Under the pieces are notes generated by a model, which saw only the letters and a list, made by a program, of their open reading frames with translations, searched no databases and was not told the origin of the DNA. Both the position numbers and the translations under genes were made by a program. From positions 1,922,001-1,986,000 of the forward strand of contig JAWKRT010000001.1 of assembly GCA_041389495.1 (NCBI GenBank): DNA of 64,000 nucleotides, given 5' to 3'. This document shows, piece by piece, positions 51,933 through 61,031 of the stretch; position 1 is the first letter of the stretch, and each line of letters begins with the position of its first letter. Source of the DNA: Myxococcota bacterium. GTDB taxonomy: Bacteria; Myxococcota_A; UBA9160; UBA4427.

Positions 51933-52358
51933 GCTCGATCGTCTCCCGACGCTGGGCTCCGCCAGGCGGCGCGCCCGTCGACGAACGCCTTCCGCGGCAC
52001 CGATCGCTTCTACCACGAATCGCGCCCCGCCGGCGGGGAAGGCGCCGGCGTGCGCGCGGCGCTTCGACGCGCGCGTCGTCGCCGCGCCGCGCGGCCGGCG
52101 GCATCCGCGACGCGGTCGCCCGCCGCGCCGGTGTCGGGACCCCCTCCGCACGCGAGCGCGGCGTCGCGTCGAGCGCGCGACCCTCGACGAGACGAGGCGG
52201 CAGGACGTCCGGCGACGCACCGGGCGCATGCCGCGCTCGTCGCGAGGTGGACGCGCGATGCGATGGCCGTGCTCGCGCGCCTCCGCGCGAAGCGCGCGAG
52301 TTCGCCGTCTCCGGCTGTGCCCGCGTGGGAGCGGCCGGAGGCGTCGGTGCGTGCGGCA
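51933..52358. other. 426-bp region without a credible gene
   Basis: Between the regulator start and the sigma-54 activator stop. All open frames here are Arg/Ser/Pro-rich and resemble shadow frames. It should hold the regulator promoter; I see no clear box, no repeat and no RNA structure that I can support. Confidence 0.5.
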
Positions 52359-53552
52359 TCACCCGACCCCGAGCCGCTTCATCTTCTTGTGCAGCCCCTC
52401 GCGCGTGACGCCGAGCTCGCGCGCGGCGGCCGCGCGCACGCCGCCGTGACGGGCGAGCGCGTCGCGGATGCAGCGGGCCTCGCAGCGCGCGAGCTGCTCC
52501 GCGAGGGTCGCTGGCGCGGTGGGGGAGAGCGTGTCGCGCGCGCCCCGCGGCGCGTCGTCGTCGCGCGCATCGTCGTCGCGCGCAGCGGTGGGCTCGCGCG
52601 CATCGGCGGCATCGCGCGCGGCGCTGGACGCGCTCGCGGCGTCGAGCTCCTCGAGCGCGAGCTCGTCGCCCGGCTCGGCGAGCGCGAGCGCGCGCCAGAT
52701 CGCGTTCTCGAGCTCGCGCACGTTGCCGGGCCAGGGGTGCGCGAGCAGGCGCGCCGTCGCGGCCTCGCCGAGCGTGCAGCCCTCGACGCCCTCGCGCGCG
52801 CCGTGGAGCGCGAGGAAGTGCAGGGCGAGCGGCACGACGTCGCGCGAGCGCTCGCGCAGCGGTGGCACGTCGATGCGGAGGACGGCGAGCCGGTAGTAGA
52901 GGTCTACGCGGAAGCCGCCGCGCGCGATCTCGCGCTGCAGGTCGCGGTGCGTCGCGGCGACGACGCGCACGTCGATGCGCCGCGACTGCGCGCTCCCGAC
53001 CGGGCGCACCTCGCGCTCCTGCAGCACGCGCAGGAGCTTCGCCTGCAGCAGCGGCGAGGTCTCGCCCACCTCGTCGAGGAAGAGCGTTCCGCCGGACGCC
53101 TCCTCGAAGAGGCCGCGCCGGTCGCGGTCGGCGCCCGTGAACGCGCCGCGCACGTGGCCGAAGAGCTCGCTCTCGAGCAGCGTGTCGGGGAAGGCCGCGC
53201 AGCTGACGGCGACGAAGGGCCCGCGCGCGCGCGGGCCGAGCGCGTGGACCGCGCGCGCGAGCACCTCCTTGCCCGCGCCGGTCTCGCCCGCGAGCAGCAC
53301 CGTCGCGCTCGAGCGCGCGGCGCGCTCGGCGAGACCGAGCGCGCGCAGCATCGCGCCCGAGCGCGCGACGACGCCGAGCCGCTCCGCCGCGCCGCGCCCC
53401 GCGACCGCGCGCGCGCGCTTCGCGCGCGCGATCCGCTCGGCATCGGGCGACCCGCGCAGCGCGTCGTCCGCGCGCCCTCGCGGCGCGGCCGCGTCGCGCG
53501 CACCGGCGCCCGCACCCGCGCCGGTACGCGCTCCTCCGATCGCGGCCGTCAC
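52359..53552 (-). CDS. Sigma-54-dependent transcriptional activator without receiver domain
   Basis: 397 residues from GTG. AAA+ domain: Walker A GETGAGKEVLARAV, GAFTGA loop for sigma-54 contact, Walker B GGTLFLDEVGE, VRVVAATHRDLQREIARGGF, and arginine finger region PWPGNVRELENA. The C-terminal Fis-type HTH is RHGGVRAAAARELGVTREGL. The N-terminus is only about 60 Ala/Arg-rich residues, with no receiver, PAS or GAF domain, so signalling must come from a partner or from expression level (PspF-like). Target promoters were not found in the window. Confidence 0.93.
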   Translation of the reverse strand: MTAAIGGARTGAGAGAGARDAAAPRGRADDALRGSPDAERIARAKRARAVAGRGAAERLGVVARSGAMLRALGLAERAARSSATVLLAGETGAGKEVLARAVHALGPRARGPFVAVSCAAFPDTLLESELFGHVRGAFTGADRDRRGLFEEASGGTLFLDEVGETSPLLQAKLLRVLQEREVRPVGSAQSRRIDVRVVAATHRDLQREIARGGFRVDLYYRLAVLRIDVPPLRERSRDVVPLALHFLALHGAREGVEGCTLGEAATARLLAHPWPGNVRELENAIWRALALAEPGDELALEELDAASASSAARDAADAREPTAARDDDARDDDAPRGARDTLSPTAPATLAEQLARCEARCIRDALARHGGVRAAAARELGVTREGLHKKMKRLGVG

Positions 53553-53684
53553 TAGTCGCCCCCTCGTTCACGTCCGCCCGAGCGCGCACCGCGCGGGCGG
53601 CGCGCGATCGCGCTTCCCCGCGCCGCGCGGCTTGCGTAGGGTCGGCCGGCGCGGCGCCCCGCGCGCGGAGGTCGGCCCGTCCCC

Positions 53685-55082
53685 ATGCCCGCACCGCACG
53701 TCGATGCTGGCGCGCCCGCGCCGGTGGGGCCGCGTCTCGCCGCGTCCGAGATCGTCGCGTTCGCGCTGCCGTCGTTCGGCCTCGGGATCTCGTTCCTGCT
53801 GAACGCGCTCCTGCTGATGAAGTTCGCGACCGAGGTGCTGCACGTCGCGCCGGTCGCGATCGGCGCCATCCTGCTCGGCGCGCGCGTGTGGGACGCCGTG
53901 TCGGACCCGATCGTCGGCAACCTGTCCGACCGCACGCGCTCGCGCTTCGGGCGCAGGCGTCCCTGGCTCGTCGCCTCCGTGCTCCCGATCGCCGTCGGCA
54001 TCGCGATGATCTGGTCGCCGCCGGCTGCGCTCGAGGGCTCGGCGCTCACGGCCTGGATGGCCGCCGCGATCCTCGTCTTCTACACGGCGATCACGATCTT
54101 CAGCGTCCCGTACTACTCGCTCGGCGCCGAGCTGAGCCCCGACTATCACGAGCGCAGCCGCGTCTTCGCCTTCCAGCAGGGCTTCATGATCGCGGCGACG
54201 CTGCTCGCGGGCGTGCTCGCGAGCGGCGTGCTCGAGTGGGCCGACGACCCGCGCGCCGCGGCGCGCGCGATGGCCGTCGGCGTCGCGCTCCTCATGGCGG
54301 GGACGATCGCCGTCTGCGTCGGGCGCGTGCGCGAGCGCGCCGCGCTCGCGCCGCGCGCCGAGCGCCGCCTCGTGCGCGCGATGCGCGACGTCTTCGCGAA
54401 CCCGCACGCGCGGCTCCTGTACCTCACGTACGTGATCGAGACGGCGGGCACGGCCGCGATCGGGTCGGTCGCGGCCTACTACACCGACCACGTGCTGCAG
54501 GCGGCGTCCTACCTGCCGTTCTTCCTCGCCTTCTACGTCGTGCCGGGGCTCGCGCTCATCCCGCTCGTGCTGCGCGTGTCGCGCCGGGTCGGCAAGGTGC
54601 GCGCCTGGCAGGCGTCGCTCTGCCTGCAGGCGGTCGCCTTCCTCGCACTCGCGACGCTGTCGGCCGGCGACTTCTGGATCGCCTGCGCCTTCGTCGCGTT
54701 CCTGAGCGTCGGGGCGACGGCCGGGCAGGTGCTCGCGCCGTCGGTGCAGAGCGACGTCGTCGACTGGGACGAGCTCGCGACGGGCGAGCGCAAGGAGGGC
54801 GCGTACTTCGCGACGCGCAACTTCTTCCTGAAGGTCGCCTACGGCTTCGGCCCGCTGACGCTCGGCGTCGTGTTCCACGCGACGGGCTCGGACGGCGCGG
54901 AGGTGGTGACCGAGGGCGCCATCCTGGGCATGCGCGTCCTGATCGGCGTGATGCCCGCGATCGGCGCGCTGCTCGGCGCGCTCGTGCTGACGCGCTTCCG
55001 GCTCACCGAGGCCGAGCACGCGCGCATCCGCGCGGCGATCGAGGAGCGCGACCGCGAGCGGCTCGCGGCGGCCGCGAGCTAG
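53685..55082 (+). CDS. GPH-type MFS sugar:cation symporter
   Basis: 465 residues with 12 hydrophobic helices. WDAVSDPIVGNLSDRTRSRFGRRRP (given here as positions about 68-92) contains the MelB/GPH signature D-P-x2-G-x2-S-D-x-T-x-S-R-x-G-R-R. SVPYYSLGAELSPDYHERSR is the second GPH block. It imports a glycoside or related solute with Na+ or H+ across the inner membrane. Its neighbours pgi and rpiA (convergent) fit carbohydrate uptake. Confidence 0.92.
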   Translation: MPAPHVDAGAPAPVGPRLAASEIVAFALPSFGLGISFLLNALLLMKFATEVLHVAPVAIGAILLGARVWDAVSDPIVGNLSDRTRSRFGRRRPWLVASVLPIAVGIAMIWSPPAALEGSALTAWMAAAILVFYTAITIFSVPYYSLGAELSPDYHERSRVFAFQQGFMIAATLLAGVLASGVLEWADDPRAAARAMAVGVALLMAGTIAVCVGRVRERAALAPRAERRLVRAMRDVFANPHARLLYLTYVIETAGTAAIGSVAAYYTDHVLQAASYLPFFLAFYVVPGLALIPLVLRVSRRVGKVRAWQASLCLQAVAFLALATLSAGDFWIACAFVAFLSVGATAGQVLAPSVQSDVVDWDELATGERKEGAYFATRNFFLKVAYGFGPLTLGVVFHATGSDGAEVVTEGAILGMRVLIGVMPAIGALLGALVLTRFRLTEAEHARIRAAIEERDRERLAAAAS

Positions 55083-55128
55083 CGCCGTCGTCGAGAGCGG
55101 GCCGGGCCGCGCCGCGCCCCGCGGCCGC

Positions 55129-55803
55129 CTAGCGTCGCCTCACCTCGACGCGGTCGCCGTCCTGCACGACGACGGCGTCGGCCATGCCGACGAAGAGGCC
55201 CGTGCCGACGACGCCCGGGATGGCGAGGATCGCGGCCTCGAACGCGGCCGGGTCGTCGATGCCGCCGACCTTCGCGTCGAGGATCGGGTTGCCGTTGTCG
55301 GTGCGGTAGGGCGAGCCGTCGGCGTTCGTGCGCAGGAGGCCCGGGCACCCGAGCTCGGCGAGCCGCCGCTCGCACAGCGCGCGTCCGAACTCGAGCACCT
55401 CGACGGGCAGCTTGCCGCGCTCGCCGAGCGTGCCGACGAGCTTCTCGGCGCCGACGAGGATGACGAGCCGGTCCGAGGACGCGGCGACGATCTTCTCGCG
55501 CACGAGCGCGCCGCCGTAGCCCTTGATCACGTCGAGCTGCGGGTCGACCTCGTCGGCGCCGTCGAACGTCGTGTCGAGGCGGCCGGCCTCGGCCAGGGTG
55601 AGCAGCGGGATGCCGACCTCGCGCGCGACCGCGGCCGTCGCCTCCGACGTCGGGACGCCGCGCACGCGCAGCCCCGCGGCCACGCGCGCGCCGAGCGCGC
55701 GCACGAACGCCGTCGCCGCGCGCCCCGTGCCGAGCCCGAGCGTCTGTCCGTCCTCCACGAACTCGAGCGCGGCGCGCGCGCTCCCCTCCGGTCCGTCGCT
55801 CAT
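55129..55803 (-). CDS. rpiA: Ribose-5-phosphate isomerase A
   Basis: 224 residues. Signature blocks: GLGTGRAATAFVRALG (phosphate loop), LDTTFDGADEVDPQLDVIKG with catalytic Asp/Glu, GGALVREKIVAASSDRLVIL and GNPILDAKVGGIDDP. It interconverts ribose-5-phosphate and ribulose-5-phosphate in the pentose phosphate pathway. It follows pgi by 84 bp on the same strand. Confidence 0.96.
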   Translation of the reverse strand: MSDGPEGSARAALEFVEDGQTLGLGTGRAATAFVRALGARVAAGLRVRGVPTSEATAAVAREVGIPLLTLAEAGRLDTTFDGADEVDPQLDVIKGYGGALVREKIVAASSDRLVILVGAEKLVGTLGERGKLPVEVLEFGRALCERRLAELGCPGLLRTNADGSPYRTDNGNPILDAKVGGIDDPAAFEAAILAIPGVVGTGLFVGMADAVVVQDGDRVEVRRR

Positions 55804-55887
55804 CGTGCAGGTCGCCTTGCCTCGCCGCCGCCGCGCGGCGCGGGCGCTGGGCGCGCGGCGCGCGCCGTGGGGGGTGGGCGGCCGTCG

Positions 55888-57612
55888 CTAGGTGCGCGCC
55901 GCGATGCGCGCGATGCGTAGCGCGAGATCGTCGATGTCGCCGCTCGGCGACTCCCGCCCGGGGAGCTCGACGCGCAGCGCGCGGCGCCCGCGCTCGACGA
56001 GCACCGCGAAGTCGCCCTGCGCCTGGGCGCGCGCGAGCACGCCGAACGAGTACGCGGCGCCGGGGACGGCGAGGTCGCGCGCGCACGCGGCGCCGACCTG
56101 CAGCACGACGGCGCGGTCGGGCCCGCCCTTGTGGAGCTGCCCCGTCGAGTGGAGGAAGCGCGGCCCGTAGCCGAGCGTCGTGGGGACGCGCGTCGCGCGC
56201 GCGACGGCGTCGCGCAGGCGCGCGAGCGCCGCGCCGTGGGCGGCGTCCATCGCGACCCAGGCGTTGATCGCGACGTAGTCGCCGCGCGCGGCGCGGGCGA
56301 GGTGGCGCGCGAGCGCATCGTCGAGGGTGCGCACCTCGCCGAGCGCGGGGTCGGCGAAGGCCGCGAGCTCGCCGTCGCGGACGAGCGGCGCCGGCGAGGG
56401 AAGGGCGCCGTCGCGCTCGTAGGCGGCCATCAGCGCGCGCGCCTCGACCTTCGCGCTCTCGACGTCGGGCTGGTCGAACGGGTCGACGCCGAGCACGGCG
56501 CCCGCGATCGCGGTCGCGACCTCGAAGCGGAAGATCTCGCCGGCGAGGTCGCGCGCGTCGTCGAGCTCGATGCGCACGACGGGCTGGCCGGCGGCCTCGA
56601 GGGCGTCGAGTGCGGCGTCCTGCGCAGCGTCGGGTGCGCTCGCGAGGCGGAGGGCGACGAACAGGCGGTCGTCGCCCGCGCGGTCGGGCGCGGGGAGCGG
56701 CTCGCCGTCGATCGGCACGACGCCGCGCCCGCGCTTGCCCGTCGACTCGGCGACGAGCTGCTCGAGCCAGCCGCCGAACGAGGCGATCGCCGGCGAGATC
56801 GCGAGCGTGAGCTTGTCGCGGCCGGCGGCGGCGAGCGCGCCGATCGCCGCGCCGAGGCGCAGGCCGGGGTTCGCGTCGGCGGCGACGTCGGGCCCGCACG
56901 CGCGCGCCATGGCGCGCGCCCGCGCGAGCCAGTCCGCGAGGTCGAGGCCCTGGAGCGCGGCCGGCACGAGCCCGAACGCGGAGAGCGCCGAGAAGCGGCC
57001 GCCGACGTCGGGGAGGCCCGCGACGACGGCGCCGAAGCCGCGCTCGCGCGCGAGCCGCTCGAGGCTCGAGCCCGGGTCGGTGATCGCGACGAAGCGCTCG
57101 CCGGCCGCGCGCTCGCCGAGCGCGCGCACCGCGCGCTCCCAGAAGAAGGCGCAGAACGCGTTCGGCTCGATCGTGCCGCCCGACTTCGAGGCGACGACGA
57201 ACGCGGTGCGCGCGGGGTCGATGCGCGCGGCGGCGGCCTCGACCGCGGCGGGCACGGTCGAGTCGAGCACGAGGGTCGACGGGTGCCCGGCGGCCGCGGG
57301 GAAGGAGCGCGCGAGCACGTCGGGGCACAGGCTCGAGCCGCCCATTCCCATGAGCAGCGTGTGCGCGAGCCCGAGCTCGCGCGCGCGCGAGGCGACGCGC
57401 TCGCACGCGGCGACCGTCGCCCGCGTGGCCGGCGAGTCCTCGGCGAGCGCGAGCCAGCCGAGCCAGCGCTCCTCGCCCGATGCCGTCCACAGCGACGCGT
57501 CGCGCTGCCAGAGGCGGCGGCCCGCATCGGCGCGCGCGAGCTCCGCGAGCGCGCGGTCCGCCGCCGCGCCCGCGGCGCCGAGCGCGAACGTCTGTCGCCC
57601 GATCCTCGCCAT
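55888..57612 (-). CDS. pgi: Glucose-6-phosphate isomerase
   Basis: 574 residues. SIS folds with MGMGGSSLCPDVLARSF, VVASKSGGTIEPNAF, GGRFSALSAFGLVPAALQG (PGI signature) and GVDPFDQPDVESAKVEARAL. HSTGQLHKGGPDRAVVLQVG near the C-terminus carries the catalytic Lys/His region. The sequence type matches the isomerase half of transaldolase-Pgi fusions in other bacteria; here no transaldolase half is attached (the start MARIGRQTFALG follows directly). Glycolysis/gluconeogenesis. The frame is open far upstream but only antisense to the repeat gene. Confidence 0.94.
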   Translation of the reverse strand: MARIGRQTFALGAAGAAADRALAELARADAGRRLWQRDASLWTASGEERWLGWLALAEDSPATRATVAACERVASRARELGLAHTLLMGMGGSSLCPDVLARSFPAAAGHPSTLVLDSTVPAAVEAAAARIDPARTAFVVASKSGGTIEPNAFCAFFWERAVRALGERAAGERFVAITDPGSSLERLARERGFGAVVAGLPDVGGRFSALSAFGLVPAALQGLDLADWLARARAMARACGPDVAADANPGLRLGAAIGALAAAGRDKLTLAISPAIASFGGWLEQLVAESTGKRGRGVVPIDGEPLPAPDRAGDDRLFVALRLASAPDAAQDAALDALEAAGQPVVRIELDDARDLAGEIFRFEVATAIAGAVLGVDPFDQPDVESAKVEARALMAAYERDGALPSPAPLVRDGELAAFADPALGEVRTLDDALARHLARAARGDYVAINAWVAMDAAHGAALARLRDAVARATRVPTTLGYGPRFLHSTGQLHKGGPDRAVVLQVGAACARDLAVPGAAYSFGVLARAQAQGDFAVLVERGRRALRVELPGRESPSGDIDDLALRIARIAART

Positions 57613-57680
57613 CGCTCCGGCTCTCCTCCCCGGCGGACGCACCGACGCGCGGTGCCGTGCCGCGCCCGCGCCCGCCGCGC

Positions 57681-60600
57681 CTAACGACCCTTCCAGAACG
57701 CGTGGAAGCGTCCGCACGCGAGCTTCTCGAACGGCGCGAGGCGCGCCGTGCCCGCCGGCAGCGGCGCCGGCGCGTCGCCGACGAAGCTGCGGTCGAGCGC
57801 GCCGTCGTAGTCCGCGTCCTCGTCCTGGCGCACGACCGCGTCGCCCTTCCAGTGCTGCACCACGTCGGGCGTGCCGTCGCCGTTCGTGTCCACCTCGGTG
57901 CGCGCGCGCACGCCACCCACGTAGTGCTCGCGCGAGTCGACGCGACCGTCGCCGTCGGTGTCGACGCGCGCGAGCACGAGCGTCTCGCCGTCGAAGACGA
58001 CCTCGGTCTCGAGGCGGCGGTCGCCGTCGCCGTCGACGCAGTGGCGCAGCACGCTGCCGTCGGCGCGCAGCTCGATCCGCTCGTTCGGCGGCGGCGCGCC
58101 CTTCGTCGCGAGCTCCTGCACGACGACGCGGCCCTCGTCGTCGAGGAGCGAGAGCGCGTCGGGGCGGCCGTCGCCCGAGCCGTCGCGCGCCTGGCGCAGG
58201 AGCTTCCCGCTCGGCGAGAACTCGTTCCAGGTGTCGATGCGGCAGTCGCCGTCGGTGTCGGTCTCCTCCGCGGTCGCGCGTCCCTCGGCGTCGAGCGTCT
58301 GGCGCAGGTCGATGCAGCCGTGGCCCTGCGTGTCGGCCTCGATGCGCGCTGCGCGCCCGTTCGCGAAGAACGCCGTGAAGTCGGGTGTTCCGTCGCCGCT
58401 GCGGTCCTCGCGCTGTGCGAGCACGGTGCCGGCGGCGTCGCTCTCGACCCAGACGTCGGCGCGCCCGTCGCCGTCGGTGTCCTGCGCCTGCGTGCGGAGG
58501 CCGCCCGCCGTCACCTCGGCGACGTTCTCGAACTCGCCGTCGAAGTTCGCGTCGTCGCGCGTGCGCGCGAGCTCGCCGTTCGCGAACTCCTGCACGAGGT
58601 CGGCGCGCCCGTCGCCGTTGCGGTCCTGCTCGCGGCGCGCGAGCACGCCCGCGTCGAACACCTGCACCGTCTCGCGCACCCCGTCGCCGTCGGCGTCCTC
58701 CTCGATGCGGGCGGGCCGCCCCTGCGCGTCGAAGCGCGTCGCGACGTCGACGCGCCCGTCGCCGTCGCGGTCCTCCTCCTGCGCGGCGGGCCTTCCGGCC
58801 TCGAAGGTCGTCGTCACCTCGGGCCGGCCATCGCCGTCGCGGTCGACGGCGGTGCGCACGGGCGCGCCGCTCGCGTCGTAGGCGGTCGTCGTCTCGAAGC
58901 GGCCGTCGAAGTCGTCGTCGACGGCCTGTCGCACGAGCACGCCCTGCTCGTAGTGCTGGATGCGGTCGGCCTTGCCGTCGCCGTTCGCGTCGAGCTCGTC
59001 GCGCAGCGGCACGGGCTCGCCGTCCGCGGCCGGGGCCGCGTTCGGATCGAAGTGCGCGACGGCGTCGAAGGCGCCGTCGCCGTTCGTGTCGCGCTCCTGG
59101 CGCACGGGCCGCTCGCTCGCCGCGTCGTAGACGACGCGCGTGTCGACGCGCCCGTCGCCCGTCGTGTCGAGCTCCTGGAGCGCGGGGACGCCGGCGCGGT
59201 AGGTCGTCGTCGCGTCGACGCGCCCGTCGGCGTCGGTGTCGCGCTCCTCGCGCGTCGGCGCGCCGGCTTCGAACCAGGTGTGGAGGTCGAATCGGCCGTC
59301 GCCCGTCGTGTCGCGCTCGACCTCGGTGGCCGCGCCGTCGGCCGCGAGCCGCCCGCGCGCCTCGGGCCGCCCGTCGCCGTCGGCGTCCTCCTCGAAGCGC
59401 GCGGGCACGCCCGCTTCGAAGGCGACGGTGCGGTCGACGCGCCCGTCGCCGTCGCGGTCCTCGCGCAGCTCGAGCGGCGTGCCGTCGGGCGCGTTGCGTT
59501 CGAAGCGGTCGGCCTCGCCGTCGCCGTTCGTGTCGAGCTCGGAGGCGACGGCCGCGCCGGTCGCCGGGTCGAGGTCGATCCAGCGATCGACCGCGCCGTC
59601 GCCGTCGGCGTCGCGCTCCTGGTGCGCGAGCCGCGGCTCGCCGCCGCCCTCGCTCGCCGCATAGCGATTCCACGTGTCGATCCGCCCGTCGCCGTCCTCG
59701 TCGAGCTCTACGGCGGCGAGCGCGCCCGCCTCGAAGCGCTCGATGCGCGAGGGCGGGGCGCCCGGCGCGCTCGTCGTCGTGCGCCGTGCGAGTGCGCCGT
59801 CCTCGTACTCGGCGCGCAGCTCGAAGTGGCCGTCGGAGTCGGCGTCGATCTCCTCGAGCGCGACGCGCTCCTGCGCGTCGAACGCGAAGCGCGCGTCGAC
59901 GCGGCCGTCTCCGTCGCGGTCCTCCTCCTGGCGCCGCTTCACGCCGTTCTCGAACGACACGGTCGTGTCGAGTCGCCCGTCGCCGTTGGCGTCGATCCGC
60001 TGCTCCTTCGGCGCGCCGTCGCCCGCGATCTCGGCCACGAAGTCGACGCGCCCGTCGCGGTCCTGGTCGCGCTCCTCGCGGACGAGCTTCCCGCCTTCGT
60101 ACGTGCGGACGACGTCGGGGCGCCCGCGGTCGCGCGTGTCGATCTCCTCGCGCTCGAGGTCGCCGTTCGGGAGGCGCCACGCGACGAGCTCGGGGTAGCC
60201 GTTGGCGTTGGCGTCGAGCTCGCGCTTGCGCTCGACGCCGCCGTCGTAGGTCGCGACGGTCTCGAACCGGCCGTCGCCGTCGGCGTCGGTCTCGCGCAGC
60301 AGGATGGTGTCGCCGCCCTCGTACGTCGTGACGACGTCGACCTTCCCGTCGGAGTCCGAGTCGTCCTCGACGCGCACCCGCACGCCGTCCTGGAAGACGA
60401 TCTCGAGGTCGAAGCGGCCGTCGCCGTCGCGGTCCTGCTGCTCGCGCAGCGTCTCGCCGCCCGGGCCGAGCTCGGCGCGCAGGTCGATGCGGCCGTCGAA
60501 GTCGCGGTCCTCGTCGACGTGCACGGCGACGCCGTCCTCGTACGTGGTGATGTGGTCGGGGGCGCCGTCGCCGCTGCGGTCCTCCTCGCGGCTCGTCGGC

Positions 60601-61031
60601 GCGCCGTCCTCGTACACGACGAGCACCTCGAAGCGGCCGTCGCCGTCGAGGTCCTCCTCGCGCGTCGCGGGCACGCCGTTCGCGAGCGACGTGCGGCGAT
60701 CGACCCGGCCGTCGCCGTCCTCGTCGAGGTCCTCGCGCTCCGTCGTTCCGTCGGGAGCGAGCGCGAGCCACGCGTCGACGCGTCCGTCGTGGTCGCGGTC
60801 GCTCTCGGCGCGCTCGGGAACGCCGGCCTCGTAGACGATCTTCTCGTCGAGCGCGCAGTCGCCGTTCGTGTCGCTCTGCTTCTCGCGCACCTGCTCGGCG
60901 TCGTCGTACAGGAAGACGACCGCGGGGCACTCGAGCGGCTCGAGCGCGCGCGCGGGCGCCGCGAGCGCCGCGAGCACGGCGGACGCGACGAGGAGCGCGC
61001 GCCCCCCGCGCGCGACGGCCGGCGTCGTCAC
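57681..61031 (-). CDS. Giant secreted DxDGDGxxD repeat protein (calcium-binding type)
   Basis: 1116 residues. GTG 61031 overlaps the stop of the TonB-family gene (GTGA) and is followed by a signal peptide (GRALLVASAVLAALAAPARA). Residues about 45-1085 consist of around 40 repeats of 22-27 residues. Each ends in a loop such as DRDGDGRVD, DTNGDGEAD or DADGDGRFE, followed by a beta-hairpin (ATYDGGVERKRE, HYEQGVLVRQA). The loops match Ca-binding EF-hand/thrombospondin-3-like or dockerin-type sites. Two copies are degenerate (TTSAPGAPP and ATKGAPPPN). A C-terminal cap follows (LACGRFHAFWKGR). Probably periplasmic or surface-located; function not known. Confidence 0.85.
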   Translation of the reverse strand: MTTPAVARGGRALLVASAVLAALAAPARALEPLECPAVVFLYDDAEQVREKQSDTNGDCALDEKIVYEAGVPERAESDRDHDGRVDAWLALAPDGTTEREDLDEDGDGRVDRRTSLANGVPATREEDLDGDGRFEVLVVYEDGAPTSREEDRSGDGAPDHITTYEDGVAVHVDEDRDFDGRIDLRAELGPGGETLREQQDRDGDGRFDLEIVFQDGVRVRVEDDSDSDGKVDVVTTYEGGDTILLRETDADGDGRFETVATYDGGVERKRELDANANGYPELVAWRLPNGDLEREEIDTRDRGRPDVVRTYEGGKLVREERDQDRDGRVDFVAEIAGDGAPKEQRIDANGDGRLDTTVSFENGVKRRQEEDRDGDGRVDARFAFDAQERVALEEIDADSDGHFELRAEYEDGALARRTTTSAPGAPPSRIERFEAGALAAVELDEDGDGRIDTWNRYAASEGGGEPRLAHQERDADGDGAVDRWIDLDPATGAAVASELDTNGDGEADRFERNAPDGTPLELREDRDGDGRVDRTVAFEAGVPARFEEDADGDGRPEARGRLAADGAATEVERDTTGDGRFDLHTWFEAGAPTREERDTDADGRVDATTTYRAGVPALQELDTTGDGRVDTRVVYDAASERPVRQERDTNGDGAFDAVAHFDPNAAPAADGEPVPLRDELDANGDGKADRIQHYEQGVLVRQAVDDDFDGRFETTTAYDASGAPVRTAVDRDGDGRPEVTTTFEAGRPAAQEEDRDGDGRVDVATRFDAQGRPARIEEDADGDGVRETVQVFDAGVLARREQDRNGDGRADLVQEFANGELARTRDDANFDGEFENVAEVTAGGLRTQAQDTDGDGRADVWVESDAAGTVLAQREDRSGDGTPDFTAFFANGRAARIEADTQGHGCIDLRQTLDAEGRATAEETDTDGDCRIDTWNEFSPSGKLLRQARDGSGDGRPDALSLLDDEGRVVVQELATKGAPPPNERIELRADGSVLRHCVDGDGDRRLETEVVFDGETLVLARVDTDGDGRVDSREHYVGGVRARTEVDTNGDGTPDVVQHWKGDAVVRQDEDADYDGALDRSFVGDAPAPLPAGTARLAPFEKLACGRFHAFWKGR

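Noticed and set aside
51900..52359. Possible gene starting MPHAPTPPAAPTRAQPETAN on the minus strand, overlapping the activator stop
   Set aside because: TGATG coupling is attractive, but the product is Arg/Ser/Pro-rich with no recognisable domain and runs antisense-like into the regulator gene.
57750..60930. Regularly spaced repeats that could look like a CRISPR array
   Set aside because: Spacing and similarity follow the codons of the DxDGDGxxD protein repeat; no identical 28-37 bp direct repeats with unique spacers.
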